Below the pieces are notes generated by a model, which saw only the letters and a program-made list of their open reading frames with translations, was not told where the DNA came from and did no database searches. Positions 1 through 7,336 of a DNA stretch of 64,000 nt are shown here, one piece after another (position 1 is the stretch's first letter; each line of letters starts with the position of its first letter). This stretch comes from Pseudomonadota bacterium (GTDB taxonomy: Bacteria > Pseudomonadota > Alphaproteobacteria > Rhizobiales > Xanthobacteraceae), in assembly GCA_023387735.1 (NCBI GenBank), contig JAEWHP010000049.1:62001-126000 (forward strand), written 5' to 3'. Position numbers and translations under genes: made by a program.

Positions 1-532
1 GATTGGCAAAGCAATAGTTCTGCGCCGCCTGTAGGAAGATCAGATCATTGCGCGCCGTCGTCGGCTTGAGAGCCCGGCCCCGCTTCGTTGCGTCAAGCGT
101 GAAACGTACGTCGCCTTTGTTGATGCGCCAATCAACGTAGTCGTCGCAAAGCTGCGGCGTGATCGCGTCCACAGTCTTGCCGTCAAAGAACGTGCCAAGG
201 TTTAGAAGCGTTGAGGCAAGCTTGTCTTTCGCCCGCCGCTCCATCGTCGTTTTCGCTTTGTGTTCGCCGTAGTGAGCCAGCACATCAACGATCAGGACTT
301 GAGCGGGATCACCACCGCCGAAACTTGGGACGTGCTTTTCGGCGAGATATTCGGCGAAGGCTTTCTCAGCTTTTGCGCGATCACCTTCAAATGCGCCAGT
401 GCTTTGCTCGATTCGCTTTCCGGATGGTGATCGGTCAAGGATGACCCAGCGTCGGACGCCACCGGGACGCTTGGGTTCGCGGAGATAGAGTTGCGCGCCT
501 TTGGCGTCACGTCGCCTGCTACGATGTTGCAT
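1..532 (-). CDS. Tyrosine integrase, N-terminal part (runs off left edge)
   Basis: Reading the minus strand from an ATG at 532 gives an uninterrupted frame to position 1, about 177 residues. It contains an N-terminal beta-rich arm-type region (motifs YLREPKRPGGVRRWV and QSTGAF) followed by a helical core-binding (SAM-like) region ending in KPTTARNDLIFLQAA, as in phage-type site-specific recombinases. The catalytic domain with its Arg/His/Tyr residues lies beyond the window. The start has a GGGAA-like ribosome site a few bases upstream. It overlaps the excisionase-like gene out of frame by 241 nt. Its position at one end of the mobile block suggests the attachment site lies left of position 1. 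The family call is from sequence appearance; an inactive copy cannot be excluded. Confidence 0.85.
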   Translation of the reverse strand, partial: MQHRSRRRDAKGAQLYLREPKRPGGVRRWVILDRSPSGKRIEQSTGAFEGDRAKAEKAFAEYLAEKHVPSFGGGDPAQVLIVDVLAHYGEHKAKTTMERRAKDKLASTLLNLGTFFDGKTVDAITPQLCDDYVDWRINKGDVRFTLDATKRGRALKPTTARNDLIFLQAAQNYCFAN

Positions 533-804
533 CGTTCCCTCATTTGCTGAATGCCATCCAATGTCACGTACATGCGACCCGCCAGCATGGATGCTTGCAG
601 GTTGCCCTTCCTGATCTCATTGCGCAGACCCGAAATCGTCATGGAGCGATCAGGGAAAGCCAGCCGCGCGGCGATCTCCAGCCTCAACGGCGTCGTCGGC
701 GTCACGTTCTTCGGAACCAAAAGCCGCTTCCTCACCGGCTTGCCGTAGTAATCGCGCCACGGTTCAAATTCCTCTTCCGGATATCCCCGCTTTGACATTG
801 TCAA
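292..804 (-). CDS. Excisionase-like HTH protein overlapping the integrase
   Basis: This 170-residue protein starts with a charged segment (KRGYPEEEFEPWRDYYGKPV). An excisionase/MerR-like helix-turn-helix core follows, around residues 45-90 (SMTISGLRNEIRKGNLQASM, then YVTLDGIQQM). The C-terminal third is Ser/Pro-rich and ends in VVIPLKS. I recall proteins of this layout next to integrases in Bradyrhizobium and Nitrobacter elements, including a similar C-terminal end. The gene therefore seems to be read to its own stop, although its last 241 nt are also the start of the integrase in another frame. Its ATG overlaps the stop of the upstream small gene. Likely role: directing excision by the neighbouring integrase (inference). 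Confidence 0.7.
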   Translation of the reverse strand: MTMSKRGYPEEEFEPWRDYYGKPVRKRLLVPKNVTPTTPLRLEIAARLAFPDRSMTISGLRNEIRKGNLQASMLAGRMYVTLDGIQQMRERCNIVAGDVTPKARNSISANPSVPVASDAGSSLTDHHPESESSKALAHLKVIAQKLRKPSPNISPKSTSQVSAVVIPLKS

Positions 805-1010
805 CCTCGCTTTCTGGCCGATGATGCCTTGGCCTTGGTCTTCGCCTTGGCGAGCGCGGCTTTCAGTTGCTTGATTTCGGCACGGGCTGCAGCCAGTGCG
901 GCGCTATCGTTCGCAGCCTTGCCTTTGCCTGCAGGCTTCGCCTTGGCGGCTCTTTTCCGGCGCATGTATAGGCGCTGGTAGTCTCTTTTCGCGTCCCCCG
1001 TGAGTGCCAT
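801..1010 (-). CDS. Small Lys/Ala-rich protein, first gene of the int operon
   Basis: A 69-residue, very basic protein. It begins MALTGDAKRDYQRLYMRRKR and continues as an Ala/Lys-rich helix with heptad-like spacing (ALAAARAEIKQLKAALAKAK), probably a short coiled coil with a DNA-binding tail. It overlaps the start of the excisionase-like gene by 4 nt, so the three genes form one operon. I know the opening motif from phage-like elements in rhizobia but not a function. A nucleic-acid-binding role is inferred from charge alone. Confidence 0.6.
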   Translation of the reverse strand: MALTGDAKRDYQRLYMRRKRAAKAKPAGKGKAANDSAALAAARAEIKQLKAALAKAKTKAKASSARKRG

Positions 1011-1430
1011 CGTCCGTTCTCTTTTTTTTGCTTGGTCTAACAGGGTCTAACATAGCCCCCTGCTCCGGGGCCAACAAGCGCTATCGCCCGGCGCAACGTT
1101 TTTTCGCGCTCTGGCTGCATTAAAAATAGGTCTTATTGGAAAGTAGTATTTCGAATGGCCGACGTTACCTGAAGTGGAGGCTTGAAATCATCCGCTATCA
1201 GTTTAAGTTACATACCGCCGGATGCACGGCAGCGGTTTTGAAGACCGCACTTACAGAATCCGCATCCGGCTTATCCCAGTCGCGCAGAATGGACTTGCCG
1301 GGTGCACCCGATCTTTCAGGGAGTGCACGTCCGTGCCCGCGATGAGCCACTATGATTATGTGCCGTCACATGTGTCGGCGGGGGGCGACCGTAAGCCGTT
1401 GAAATCCTGCGACTGTGCCGGTGTGACGGC
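1011..1430. other. Intergenic region between the int operon and the DUF3631 gene
   Basis: About 420 bases separating two divergent genes. Apart from the GGTCTAACA repeats at its left end it contains an AT-rich stretch (about 1115-1150, TTAAAAATAGGTCTTATT), which includes a further GGTCTTA and could hold a promoter. A short imperfect inverted pair lies around 1217-1282 (CCGGATGC and GCATCCGG). Short open frames here lack a convincing ribosome site and were not accepted. Confidence 0.4.
1034..1052. promoter_or_regulatory. Two direct GGTCTAACA repeats, 10-bp period
   Basis: GGTCTAACA occurs at 1034-1042 and again at 1044-1052, about 25 bp upstream of the minus-strand start at 1010 and so in the likely promoter of the integrase operon. 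The 10-bp period puts both copies on the same helix face. The core GGTCTA returns in the large inverted repeat near 6.1 kb and before the terminase gene at 8517. That suggests one DNA-binding protein of the element acts at all three; the Arc-like protein at 3129-3308 is a natural candidate (inference). Confidence 0.5.
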
Positions 1431-2930
1431 ATGACTACGTCTGTCGCAAAACGGTTCAATCGCGAACTTCTGGAAAAGCTGTGCCGACAACTCGGCACCG
1501 ACAATGCTTATGAGGCTGATGCGGCACGCGGCCGCATAGATAGCCTTCTACAGTCATTTGAAAAGACATGGGATGACCTGATCGGGTTGCTCGGCGCCGG
1601 AACGATGATCAGCATACAAGCTGACATCACCGCCGACATCGCCGCGCTCGGCGATCCTGATCTAGGTTGCCGAACTGAAGCACGTCGCCGTATTTTCGAA
1701 TTGCTGGAACGTCATCGGAAAAGCTGGAATGACCTGATCGACGCATTGATGGGTATCTGTCTGGCGGATTGGCTGAGCCCTTCAGGCGAACCCGAGCCGG
1801 AGCGCGTCAAAGATTTGATCGGGCTGATCCGGTTTCTTCTCCGGGAATATGTCGAGCTTCAAACCGAGCACGAATACACGGTGGTCGCATTGTGGGCGAT
1901 TCATACGCACGTCTTCAGCCAATTCATGGTGACGCCCCGTCTCACGCTCCGCAGTCCTGTTCCGGGTTGCGGGAAAACCCAATTAATCGACGTCTTGATG
2001 TATCTGGCCGCGCGCGCGGACAAGTTCGACTCGATCACGACAGCTTCAATCTTCCGCCTGATCGATAGCAGGCATCCTACACTGCTGATAGACGAGGCCG
2101 ACAATCTAGATATTCAACGAAACCACCGGCTCCACGCTGTCTTCAATTCCGGGTATCGCCACGGTGGCAAGTTCACTCAGATGGAGAGCCGTAACGGTCA
2201 TAACAAGTTGACGGATTATTCAACCTTCGCACCGCTTCTGTTGGCGCTGCCTGACGCCAGCGGCGGTCTGCCACGTACACTCGATTCGCGATGCATTACG
2301 TTGATGATGAAACGTTCCAACGGCAGGCGCGATTTGAAGCGGATGGACCCGCGTTGCCCCGACATGGCGCTCAACGCCGCCTATGGGCAAATCCGGCTGT
2401 GGAGAGATAATGTTGAACTCAACCCTGACCCCGCGATGCCGGAGGGCATTAGTAACCGGTTAGCGGATAATTGGCGACCGTTGCTGAGCATCGCCGACAG
2501 TCTTGGATGGAGCGAGCAGGCGCGTGAAGCATTGGTTGAATTCGCTCAAGCATATCGGGACGCTGACGTCAAAATTCTACTGTTAGAAGACATCCGAAAA
2601 GTGTTCGGCACCACTGACCGGATATCTAGCCAGACGCTGCTTGATTCACTGTTCACGCTTGATCATGCAAACTGGGATCAATTCCGTGGCACTCGGGGTG
2701 ATCAGTCTCCGCATAAACTCAAAGCCGGTGAAATGGCATTGATGCTTCGCGACTTTGGTATCCAGTCGCGGACACTTTGGCCGCCGAAGCGTACACGCGC
2801 CAGCAAGAGCTATAAGGGCTATCTGAAGCAACACTTCGAAGACGCGTGGCAGAAGTATTGTCCGGACGACACAGCGTCACAGTCTAGGAATTTCAGCAAC
2901 TTGCACCTCACCAATCCCGGCACGAAGTGA
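1431..2930 (+). CDS. DUF3631-type P-loop ATPase
   Basis: A 499-residue protein. Residues 1-130 are charged helices with two similar segments (SFEKTWDDLIGLL and RHRKSWNDLIDAL), which looks like an internal duplication. Residues 160-300 form a P-loop ATPase core: Walker A SPVPGCGKTQ near 176-184 and Walker B TLLIDEAD near 218-225, followed by the FNSGYRHGGKF segment. This is the layout of DUF3631 proteins found in phages and integrated elements, usually near a primase and thought to be helicase-like. The C-terminal third is helical with a basic end. It is the first plus-strand gene, divergent from the integrase operon, and likely takes part in replication of the element (inference). Confidence 0.75.
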   Translation: MTTSVAKRFNRELLEKLCRQLGTDNAYEADAARGRIDSLLQSFEKTWDDLIGLLGAGTMISIQADITADIAALGDPDLGCRTEARRRIFELLERHRKSWNDLIDALMGICLADWLSPSGEPEPERVKDLIGLIRFLLREYVELQTEHEYTVVALWAIHTHVFSQFMVTPRLTLRSPVPGCGKTQLIDVLMYLAARADKFDSITTASIFRLIDSRHPTLLIDEADNLDIQRNHRLHAVFNSGYRHGGKFTQMESRNGHNKLTDYSTFAPLLLALPDASGGLPRTLDSRCITLMMKRSNGRRDLKRMDPRCPDMALNAAYGQIRLWRDNVELNPDPAMPEGISNRLADNWRPLLSIADSLGWSEQAREALVEFAQAYRDADVKILLLEDIRKVFGTTDRISSQTLLDSLFTLDHANWDQFRGTRGDQSPHKLKAGEMALMLRDFGIQSRTLWPPKRTRASKSYKGYLKQHFEDAWQKYCPDDTASQSRNFSNLHLTNPGTK

Positions 2931-3029
2931 CGGCACAGGAGCGAGTCTCAGGGAACGGGCAAAATCAACTTAAATACAAATCGGCTGTTGGCAGGGATAG
3001 GCAAATAAGCCTATACGTCAAAGATCACA

Positions 3030-3099
3030 GGAGAGAAGGCTTGATTCCGCGAGGCCCCAAAATGGGGCCGGTAGCGCGGGCAACCTTCTCTCCTTTTTT
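3030..3099 (+). terminator. Long nested hairpin with T-run
   Basis: GGAGAGAAGG at 3030-3039 pairs perfectly with CCTTCTCTCC at 3084-3093, followed at once by six T. Inside the loop a second perfect hairpin, GGCCCC/GGGGCC, lies at 3053-3069. The outer stem with its T-run fits a rho-independent terminator for the DUF3631 gene, but the 44-base structured loop is larger than usual. The element may instead be a small structured RNA or an attenuator before the next gene. Confidence 0.6.
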
Positions 3100-3128
3100 G
3101 TTTTCGGGACCAAGCACGGGAGGATGAA

Positions 3129-3308
3129 TTGTCTAAGCCAAGGTACCTGCCCGAGAAGAAGCGGCATCCGGACGAACATGTGATGACGTCATTGCGCGTC
3201 ACCGAGCGCATGCGGCTGCAGTTGGCAGCTGCGGCCAAGCGAAACCGGCGCTCGTTTAATTCAGAAGTAAATTACCGGCTGGCGATGACGCTGGAGACCA
3301 ACGCTTAG
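3129..3308 (+). CDS. Arc-type ribbon-helix-helix DNA-binding protein, TTG start
   Basis: Translation from a TTG at 3129 gives 59 residues. The core MTSLRVTERMRLQLAAAAKR, then NRRSFNSEVNYRLAMTL, is the strand-helix-helix pattern of Arc/MetJ repressors: the beta strand is TSLRV, and NRRSFNSEV matches the conserved turn and start of helix 2. A GGGAGG ribosome site lies about 4 bases upstream of the TTG, whereas the ATG at 3124 opens a different frame that soon stops. It sits between the DUF3631 and primase genes. Arc-type proteins bind short tandem sites spaced about one helix turn, which matches the GGTCTA repeats of this element; that pairing is my inference. Confidence 0.75.
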   Translation: MSKPRYLPEKKRHPDEHVMTSLRVTERMRLQLAAAAKRNRRSFNSEVNYRLAMTLETNA

Positions 3309-3391
3309 TTGAAGGGGCGCCCCGGTTGCTCGAACAACCGGGGCGCCAGGCCAACTTGGAAACTGCGTCACCATGATCATCAGAGGCGACA

Positions 3392-6073
3392 ATGGCCAAT
3401 CTACAGGTATCGACTACACGGGGCAAGACCGCCAAGGGCGGCAAGACCAAGGCTAACGGCAGCAGCGGAGCGGAAAAGTTGCTGGGGGCGATTGCTCGGG
3501 GCGAGCCGATCTTTCTCGCCTCCTATGCCAACGAACGCAGCGAAGCACGGACGTATCCGCCGCGTGATAGCGTAATTACAAACCCCGACGACGTCGCCGG
3601 ATTTATTGAGCAGTATGACGTGCCCGGCCGCGCCGTGTACTTCGCGATTAACACGATGCAGGGCGATGTCCGGCGCAAGGAACATGTCGCCCGCGTCAAC
3701 GCTCTGTATCTCGATCTTGATTTCAAAGGCATCGTTGAGGACCGCAGGAAGATCGAAGCGGTTATCAGGAAACTGAAGCTGAAGCCGTCCGCCGTCGTCG
3801 CCAGCGGACATGGTTTGCATGTCTACTGGATTTTGAGCACGCCGCTTGGACCTGAGAATGCGCCGTCATGTGAAGCCTTGATGCGTCGCATGTGCGGGCC
3901 ACTGGCTGGAGACACAAGCGCCGCTGAAGTCGTGCGCGTTTTGCGTCTGCCGGGCTCGCACAATTCCAAAAACGGTGAATGGCTGGATGTGCAGTTGGTT
4001 GAATCGCTGTCGTCGTGGAAGACGTATTCGTATTCCGAGATCGACAATTTCTTCGAAGTAATTCATGCCCCGTTGCTGACGTACAAGCCAACCGCGCGGG
4101 ATACGAAAAACAACGTCATCCAGTTCAACGCGTATCAGCAATTTGCGCGTGATAACCGCTTGCTGTCGCGCAAGTTCAACGCCGACCAGTTGCTGGACGC
4201 GATGGTGCTCCACGATACGCAGGGGCACGGCATCGATGACACCTACACCAAGATCATCGGCGCAATGGTGGCCGAGAAAGCGAGCGTGGATGATTGCCTT
4301 CGCGTTCTCCTGCGGCCGACGCGTCTTGTCTACGAACGCGACCGCGCACCCGGCGAATCGGCATGGAACGAGAAGACGGCAATACGCGAGATCAAGGCCA
4401 AGTATCGCTATTTCAAAAGAAAGGATGAAGAGAAGCCGAAGCCTGAGCCAATGCCGGAGCCCGCACCGCCGAAAGCGCAGGACAAGACAGGGGCCAAGAA
4501 GACCAAGATGAACGGGAAAACGGATTCGATTGAATGCGACTTCGATCCTCCGGAGCGCCCCGTGTTTACGGTCTCCGGTGGCGAACACTCCAACCTCGTA
4601 ACCGCTGCCGAGAAAGCCCTGATTGATGCCGGTGAAGAATTGTATGTGCAAACGAGCGGAGCAGTGGTCCGGCCGATCTTCAGTGAAGTGGATGCCGCGC
4701 ACGGCAGGATGACCAAGGTTGCCGAACTGAAGGCAGCCAAGCCTGAATGGATTCGCGACCGCTTGATGAAGGTCGCCGACTGGCAGCGGTGGAACGCGCG
4801 CCAAAAGGAATACATGCCGACTGATTGTCCACTGGATATCGCTATTACCCTACTAGCGCGTGAGGGTGATCACAATTTCCCGAAGCTGGCAGGCATCATC
4901 ACAGCGCAGACGATGCGTCATGATGGTTCGCTGTTGACCAGCGAGGGTTATGACAAGCGCACCCGCCTGTTGCTGGTGGCCCCTCCGAAGCTTCCGGAGA
5001 TGCCAGCCGAGCCGAGCAAGGCGGACGCCGACGCGGCGCTGAAGCTGATACGGACACTGCTCCGGGAGTTCCCGTTTACTGACGACGTTGCCGAGTCTGT
5101 CGCGGTCTCCGGCATCGTGACGGCGGTCTGCCGTGGCGCTTTCGCCAACGCACCATTGCACATCGCCCGTGCGTCAACGCCCGGCTCTGGCAAATCGTTT
5201 CTCTGGGACATCGTCTCAGCCATCGTGTCTGGCTTCCCCATGCCCGTCATCGCCGCTGGCCGCACCGAGGAAGAGACCGAGAAGAGACTCGGTGCCGCAT
5301 TGATGGCAGCCCGGCCGTTGATCAGTATCGACAACCTGAACGGCGAACTGTCCGGCGATGCATTGTGCCAGATCATTGAACGGCCAATCGTTGACGTTCG
5401 CATCCTTGGGCAATCGAAGATGACGCGCATCGAAGCGCGCGGCACGACGATGTTTGCAACCGGCAATAATCTGGTCGTGGTCGGTGATCTCTGTCGCCGC
5501 GTTCTGATCGCATCGCTCGATTCGAAACTGGAGCGGCCGGAGTTGCGGACCTTCAAAGCTGAGCCGGTCAAGAAAGTTCTGGCTGATCGCGGCAAGTATA
5601 TCGCCGCAGCGCTCACCATCTGCCGCGCTTACATGGTCGCCGGACGTCCCGACAAGGCCAAGCCGTTAGCATCGTTCGGCGACTGGTCGGACTGTGTACG
5701 GTCGGCGTTGATGTGGCTAGGCATGGCCGACCCTGTCGCATCGATGGAGATCGCCAGAAGCGAAGACCCGGAGCGCGCGAAGCATCGCGATATTATGCTG
5801 GCATGGCATGCCGTGTACGGATCGAAGGCGGTCACGCTGGCGACGGTGATTAAAGATGCGGTCAAACCCGCAAACCACTTCACCGATTCACCCGAACACC
5901 CAGAGCTTCATGATGCAGTTGACGCTGTTGCTGGATGGCGCGGCCCGCCTGATGTTCTCAAGCTGGGCAACTGGCTGCGGAAAAAGAAAGACCGCGTCAT
6001 CGAAGGCTTGAAGCTTATGCAGTCGCCGAACCCGAAAGGCGGCTCGCTGTGGTGGGTGGAGACCGTGAAATGA
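3392..6073 (+). CDS. Primase-polymerase / helicase fusion of the mobile element
   Basis: An 893-residue replication protein. Residues 30-230 resemble archaeo-eukaryotic-type primases of phages and plasmids: the acidic motif LYLDLDF near 105-111, the SGHGLHVYW motif near 138-146, and a later LRLPGSHNSK. A Pro/Lys-rich linker (about 350-385) follows. Residues 550-760 hold a P-loop ATPase with Walker A TPGSGKSF near 597 and acidic segment LISIDNLNG near 645, typical of phage primase-helicases and related to DUF3631 neighbours. No DNA polymerase of the host type is present. The gene is directly followed by a large iteron-bearing inverted repeat that could be the replication origin. In phages and satellites such proteins prime and unwind the element's own DNA. 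Confidence 0.8.
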   Translation: MANLQVSTTRGKTAKGGKTKANGSSGAEKLLGAIARGEPIFLASYANERSEARTYPPRDSVITNPDDVAGFIEQYDVPGRAVYFAINTMQGDVRRKEHVARVNALYLDLDFKGIVEDRRKIEAVIRKLKLKPSAVVASGHGLHVYWILSTPLGPENAPSCEALMRRMCGPLAGDTSAAEVVRVLRLPGSHNSKNGEWLDVQLVESLSSWKTYSYSEIDNFFEVIHAPLLTYKPTARDTKNNVIQFNAYQQFARDNRLLSRKFNADQLLDAMVLHDTQGHGIDDTYTKIIGAMVAEKASVDDCLRVLLRPTRLVYERDRAPGESAWNEKTAIREIKAKYRYFKRKDEEKPKPEPMPEPAPPKAQDKTGAKKTKMNGKTDSIECDFDPPERPVFTVSGGEHSNLVTAAEKALIDAGEELYVQTSGAVVRPIFSEVDAAHGRMTKVAELKAAKPEWIRDRLMKVADWQRWNARQKEYMPTDCPLDIAITLLAREGDHNFPKLAGIITAQTMRHDGSLLTSEGYDKRTRLLLVAPPKLPEMPAEPSKADADAALKLIRTLLREFPFTDDVAESVAVSGIVTAVCRGAFANAPLHIARASTPGSGKSFLWDIVSAIVSGFPMPVIAAGRTEEETEKRLGAALMAARPLISIDNLNGELSGDALCQIIERPIVDVRILGQSKMTRIEARGTTMFATGNNLVVVGDLCRRVLIASLDSKLERPELRTFKAEPVKKVLADRGKYIAAALTICRAYMVAGRPDKAKPLASFGDWSDCVRSALMWLGMADPVASMEIARSEDPERAKHRDIMLAWHAVYGSKAVTLATVIKDAVKPANHFTDSPEHPELHDAVDAVAGWRGPPDVLKLGNWLRKKKDRVIEGLKLMQSPNPKGGSLWWVETVK

Positions 6074-6086
6074 CCCGGTTCGGCCA

Positions 6087-6226
6087 AGGGGGGTCTAGGG
6101 GGGTCTGTGGGGGTCACTTCCAAGCCATCTACCCTAATTTGCCAATGGTTAACCTACTCGTTTACTTTTGCCAAATTGGGGTAAGCCAAGTTCAAGTGAC
6201 CCCCCTAGACCCCCCTAGACCCCCTC
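6087..6226. repeat. Large imperfect inverted repeat with GGTCTA iterons (possible origin)
   Basis: Two arms of about 57 bases face each other around a 24-base AT-rich centre (about 6145-6168). The left arm reads GGTCTAGGGG, GGTCTGTGGG, GGTCACTT; the right arm, on the other strand, reads GGTCTAGGGG, GGTCTAGGGG, GGTCACTT. Each arm thus has three GGTC units at exactly 10-bp spacing. The inner parts also pair (TACCCTAATTTGCCA with TGCCAAATTGGGGTA). The repeat begins 14 bases after the primase-helicase stop. Iterons plus an AT-rich centre next to a primase gene suggest a replication origin; a bidirectional terminator or operator is the alternative. Confidence 0.65.
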
Positions 6227-6292
6227 CCCCGAAAACGCAGACCGAAGGGTGTCGCCTTGGCCATGATGCAACCAGTGAATGGAGACTGAGAA

Positions 6293-6556
6293 ATGCAAGA
6301 CGAAGATTTGATCGCGACCCGCATGCGGCTCGCCGTGCTGGTCACATCCGAAAAGTTGGTGAGGGATTCCGCTGAGCGGCGCGTGATGGATGCAAGGCGC
6401 GCCCTTCTGGCCGCACATCGCACATATCGCGACGCTCAGTCCGAAGTGGATGACGCTGAACTCGCCTTGGTCGAAGCCGAGCAACGCTTGGCGAAGTACA
6501 GCAAGCAACGTGCCGAGCATGCCAGCCTCGTCGCACCATCCAAGAGCACAAACTGA
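6293..6556 (+). CDS. Small coiled-coil protein
   Basis: An 87-residue protein that is almost entirely alpha-helical by eye, with repeated Ala/Leu/Glu heptads (RRVMDARRALLAAHRTY, then ELALVEAEQRLAK), and so probably a coiled coil. A GGAGA ribosome site lies 7-8 bases before the ATG. It is the first gene after the inverted repeat and only 2 bases separate it from the next gene, indicating one operon. No family recognised. Confidence 0.6.
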   Translation: MQDEDLIATRMRLAVLVTSEKLVRDSAERRVMDARRALLAAHRTYRDAQSEVDDAELALVEAEQRLAKYSKQRAEHASLVAPSKSTN

Positions 6557-6558
6557 CC

Positions 6559-6897
6559 ATGCTCACGCGATCATCACCAAATCTATATCAAGAGTATGCG
6601 AGCGAGCCGAACCACGCGCCCGACCTCGAACCGTGGTGGCCGCCTGATAACCCGAACACGATCAAGTCCCGGCAGCGGAGGGCAGAAGCGAAACGCAACA
6701 AATTTGATCCTGTCGATTACTACGGTTTGAAGCTGCGAAGCTCGGCGTATCATCGGCTTTTGACGCTCTACGAAAAAGCTAACCCGCTGGGGGCACGTGC
6801 CCTGTCGCTGGATGATAAGGACTGGCGCAAGGCGGCGGCGATCCTGCTGCAGGATATTCTCGAAAACTGGCATATCACACCGCCAACACGCCGCTGA
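6559..6897 (+). CDS. Hypothetical protein of the mobile element
   Basis: A 112-residue protein with a Trp/Pro-rich opening (DLEPWWPPDNPNTIKSRQRR), then a mixed helical region (YHRLLTLYEKANPLGARALS, then DWRKAAAILLQDILENWH). It follows the coiled-coil gene by 2 nt. I do not recognise the family; the layout (short basic linker, helical end) is compatible with a phage structural accessory or regulator, but nothing specific supports either. Confidence 0.55.
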   Translation: MLTRSSPNLYQEYASEPNHAPDLEPWWPPDNPNTIKSRQRRAEAKRNKFDPVDYYGLKLRSSAYHRLLTLYEKANPLGARALSLDDKDWRKAAAILLQDILENWHITPPTRR

Positions 6898-6964
6898 TAA
6901 TATTTATGCATCAGGGTGCATTCCCTCGATTCCGCCCGTGTTATTTCGGGATCGAACCGAGGAA

Positions 6965-7327
6965 ATGCAAATGCGCCGAGAGATCGCGCGATTTATAGAT
7001 GGTGAGCTTTGCGTGGATGGCTTGGCTCCGCCCCCACCGCGCGAAGTCACTGTCCATCATCACCACTATCACCATCACGCGCCCGCACCTGAGCGTCCAT
7101 CCCAGCCGCGTGTCATCAACGATGACCGCCGCACCGTCACCAACCAGAACCGCCGTAACGAAGTGCCCTTGGTCGATACGGTCGATCAGATCAGCAGCCA
7201 ATTGGAAGCCATTGTCCGCACCACTCGCACCCTGACTGACGACGACCGGCGAGAGGTTTACCGCACTTTGCACGGTTCGGTCTCTCTGGTCGCCGCCATG
7301 ATCAGCCTTCGCACCGCCCGAAAGTGA
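6965..7327 (+). CDS. His-rich hypothetical protein
   Basis: The frame is open further upstream, but the ATG at 6965, with a GAGG-type site just before it, gives a plausible 120-residue protein starting MQMRREIARFIDGELCVDGL. A Pro-rich stretch leads to a striking natural HHHHYHHH cluster at about residues 30-37, then a basic linker and a helical C-terminal half (VDQISSQLEAIVRTTRTL). The prohead protease gene begins 9 bases after its stop. The His cluster suggests metal binding; no family recognised. Confidence 0.55.
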   Translation: MQMRREIARFIDGELCVDGLAPPPPREVTVHHHHYHHHAPAPERPSQPRVINDDRRTVTNQNRRNEVPLVDTVDQISSQLEAIVRTTRTLTDDDRREVYRTLHGSVSLVAAMISLRTARK

Positions 7328-7336
7328 GACGCAAAG

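Noticed and set aside
2927..3127. 66-codon frame from a GTG overlapping the DUF3631 stop
   Set aside because: It runs through the nested hairpin with T-run and has no protein-like pattern; the Arc-type frame next to it is better.
6087..6226. Plain bidirectional terminator explanation of the inverted repeat
   Set aside because: Arms are far longer than a terminator, carry 10-bp iterons and lack T-runs, so an origin or operator was preferred, though termination is not excluded.
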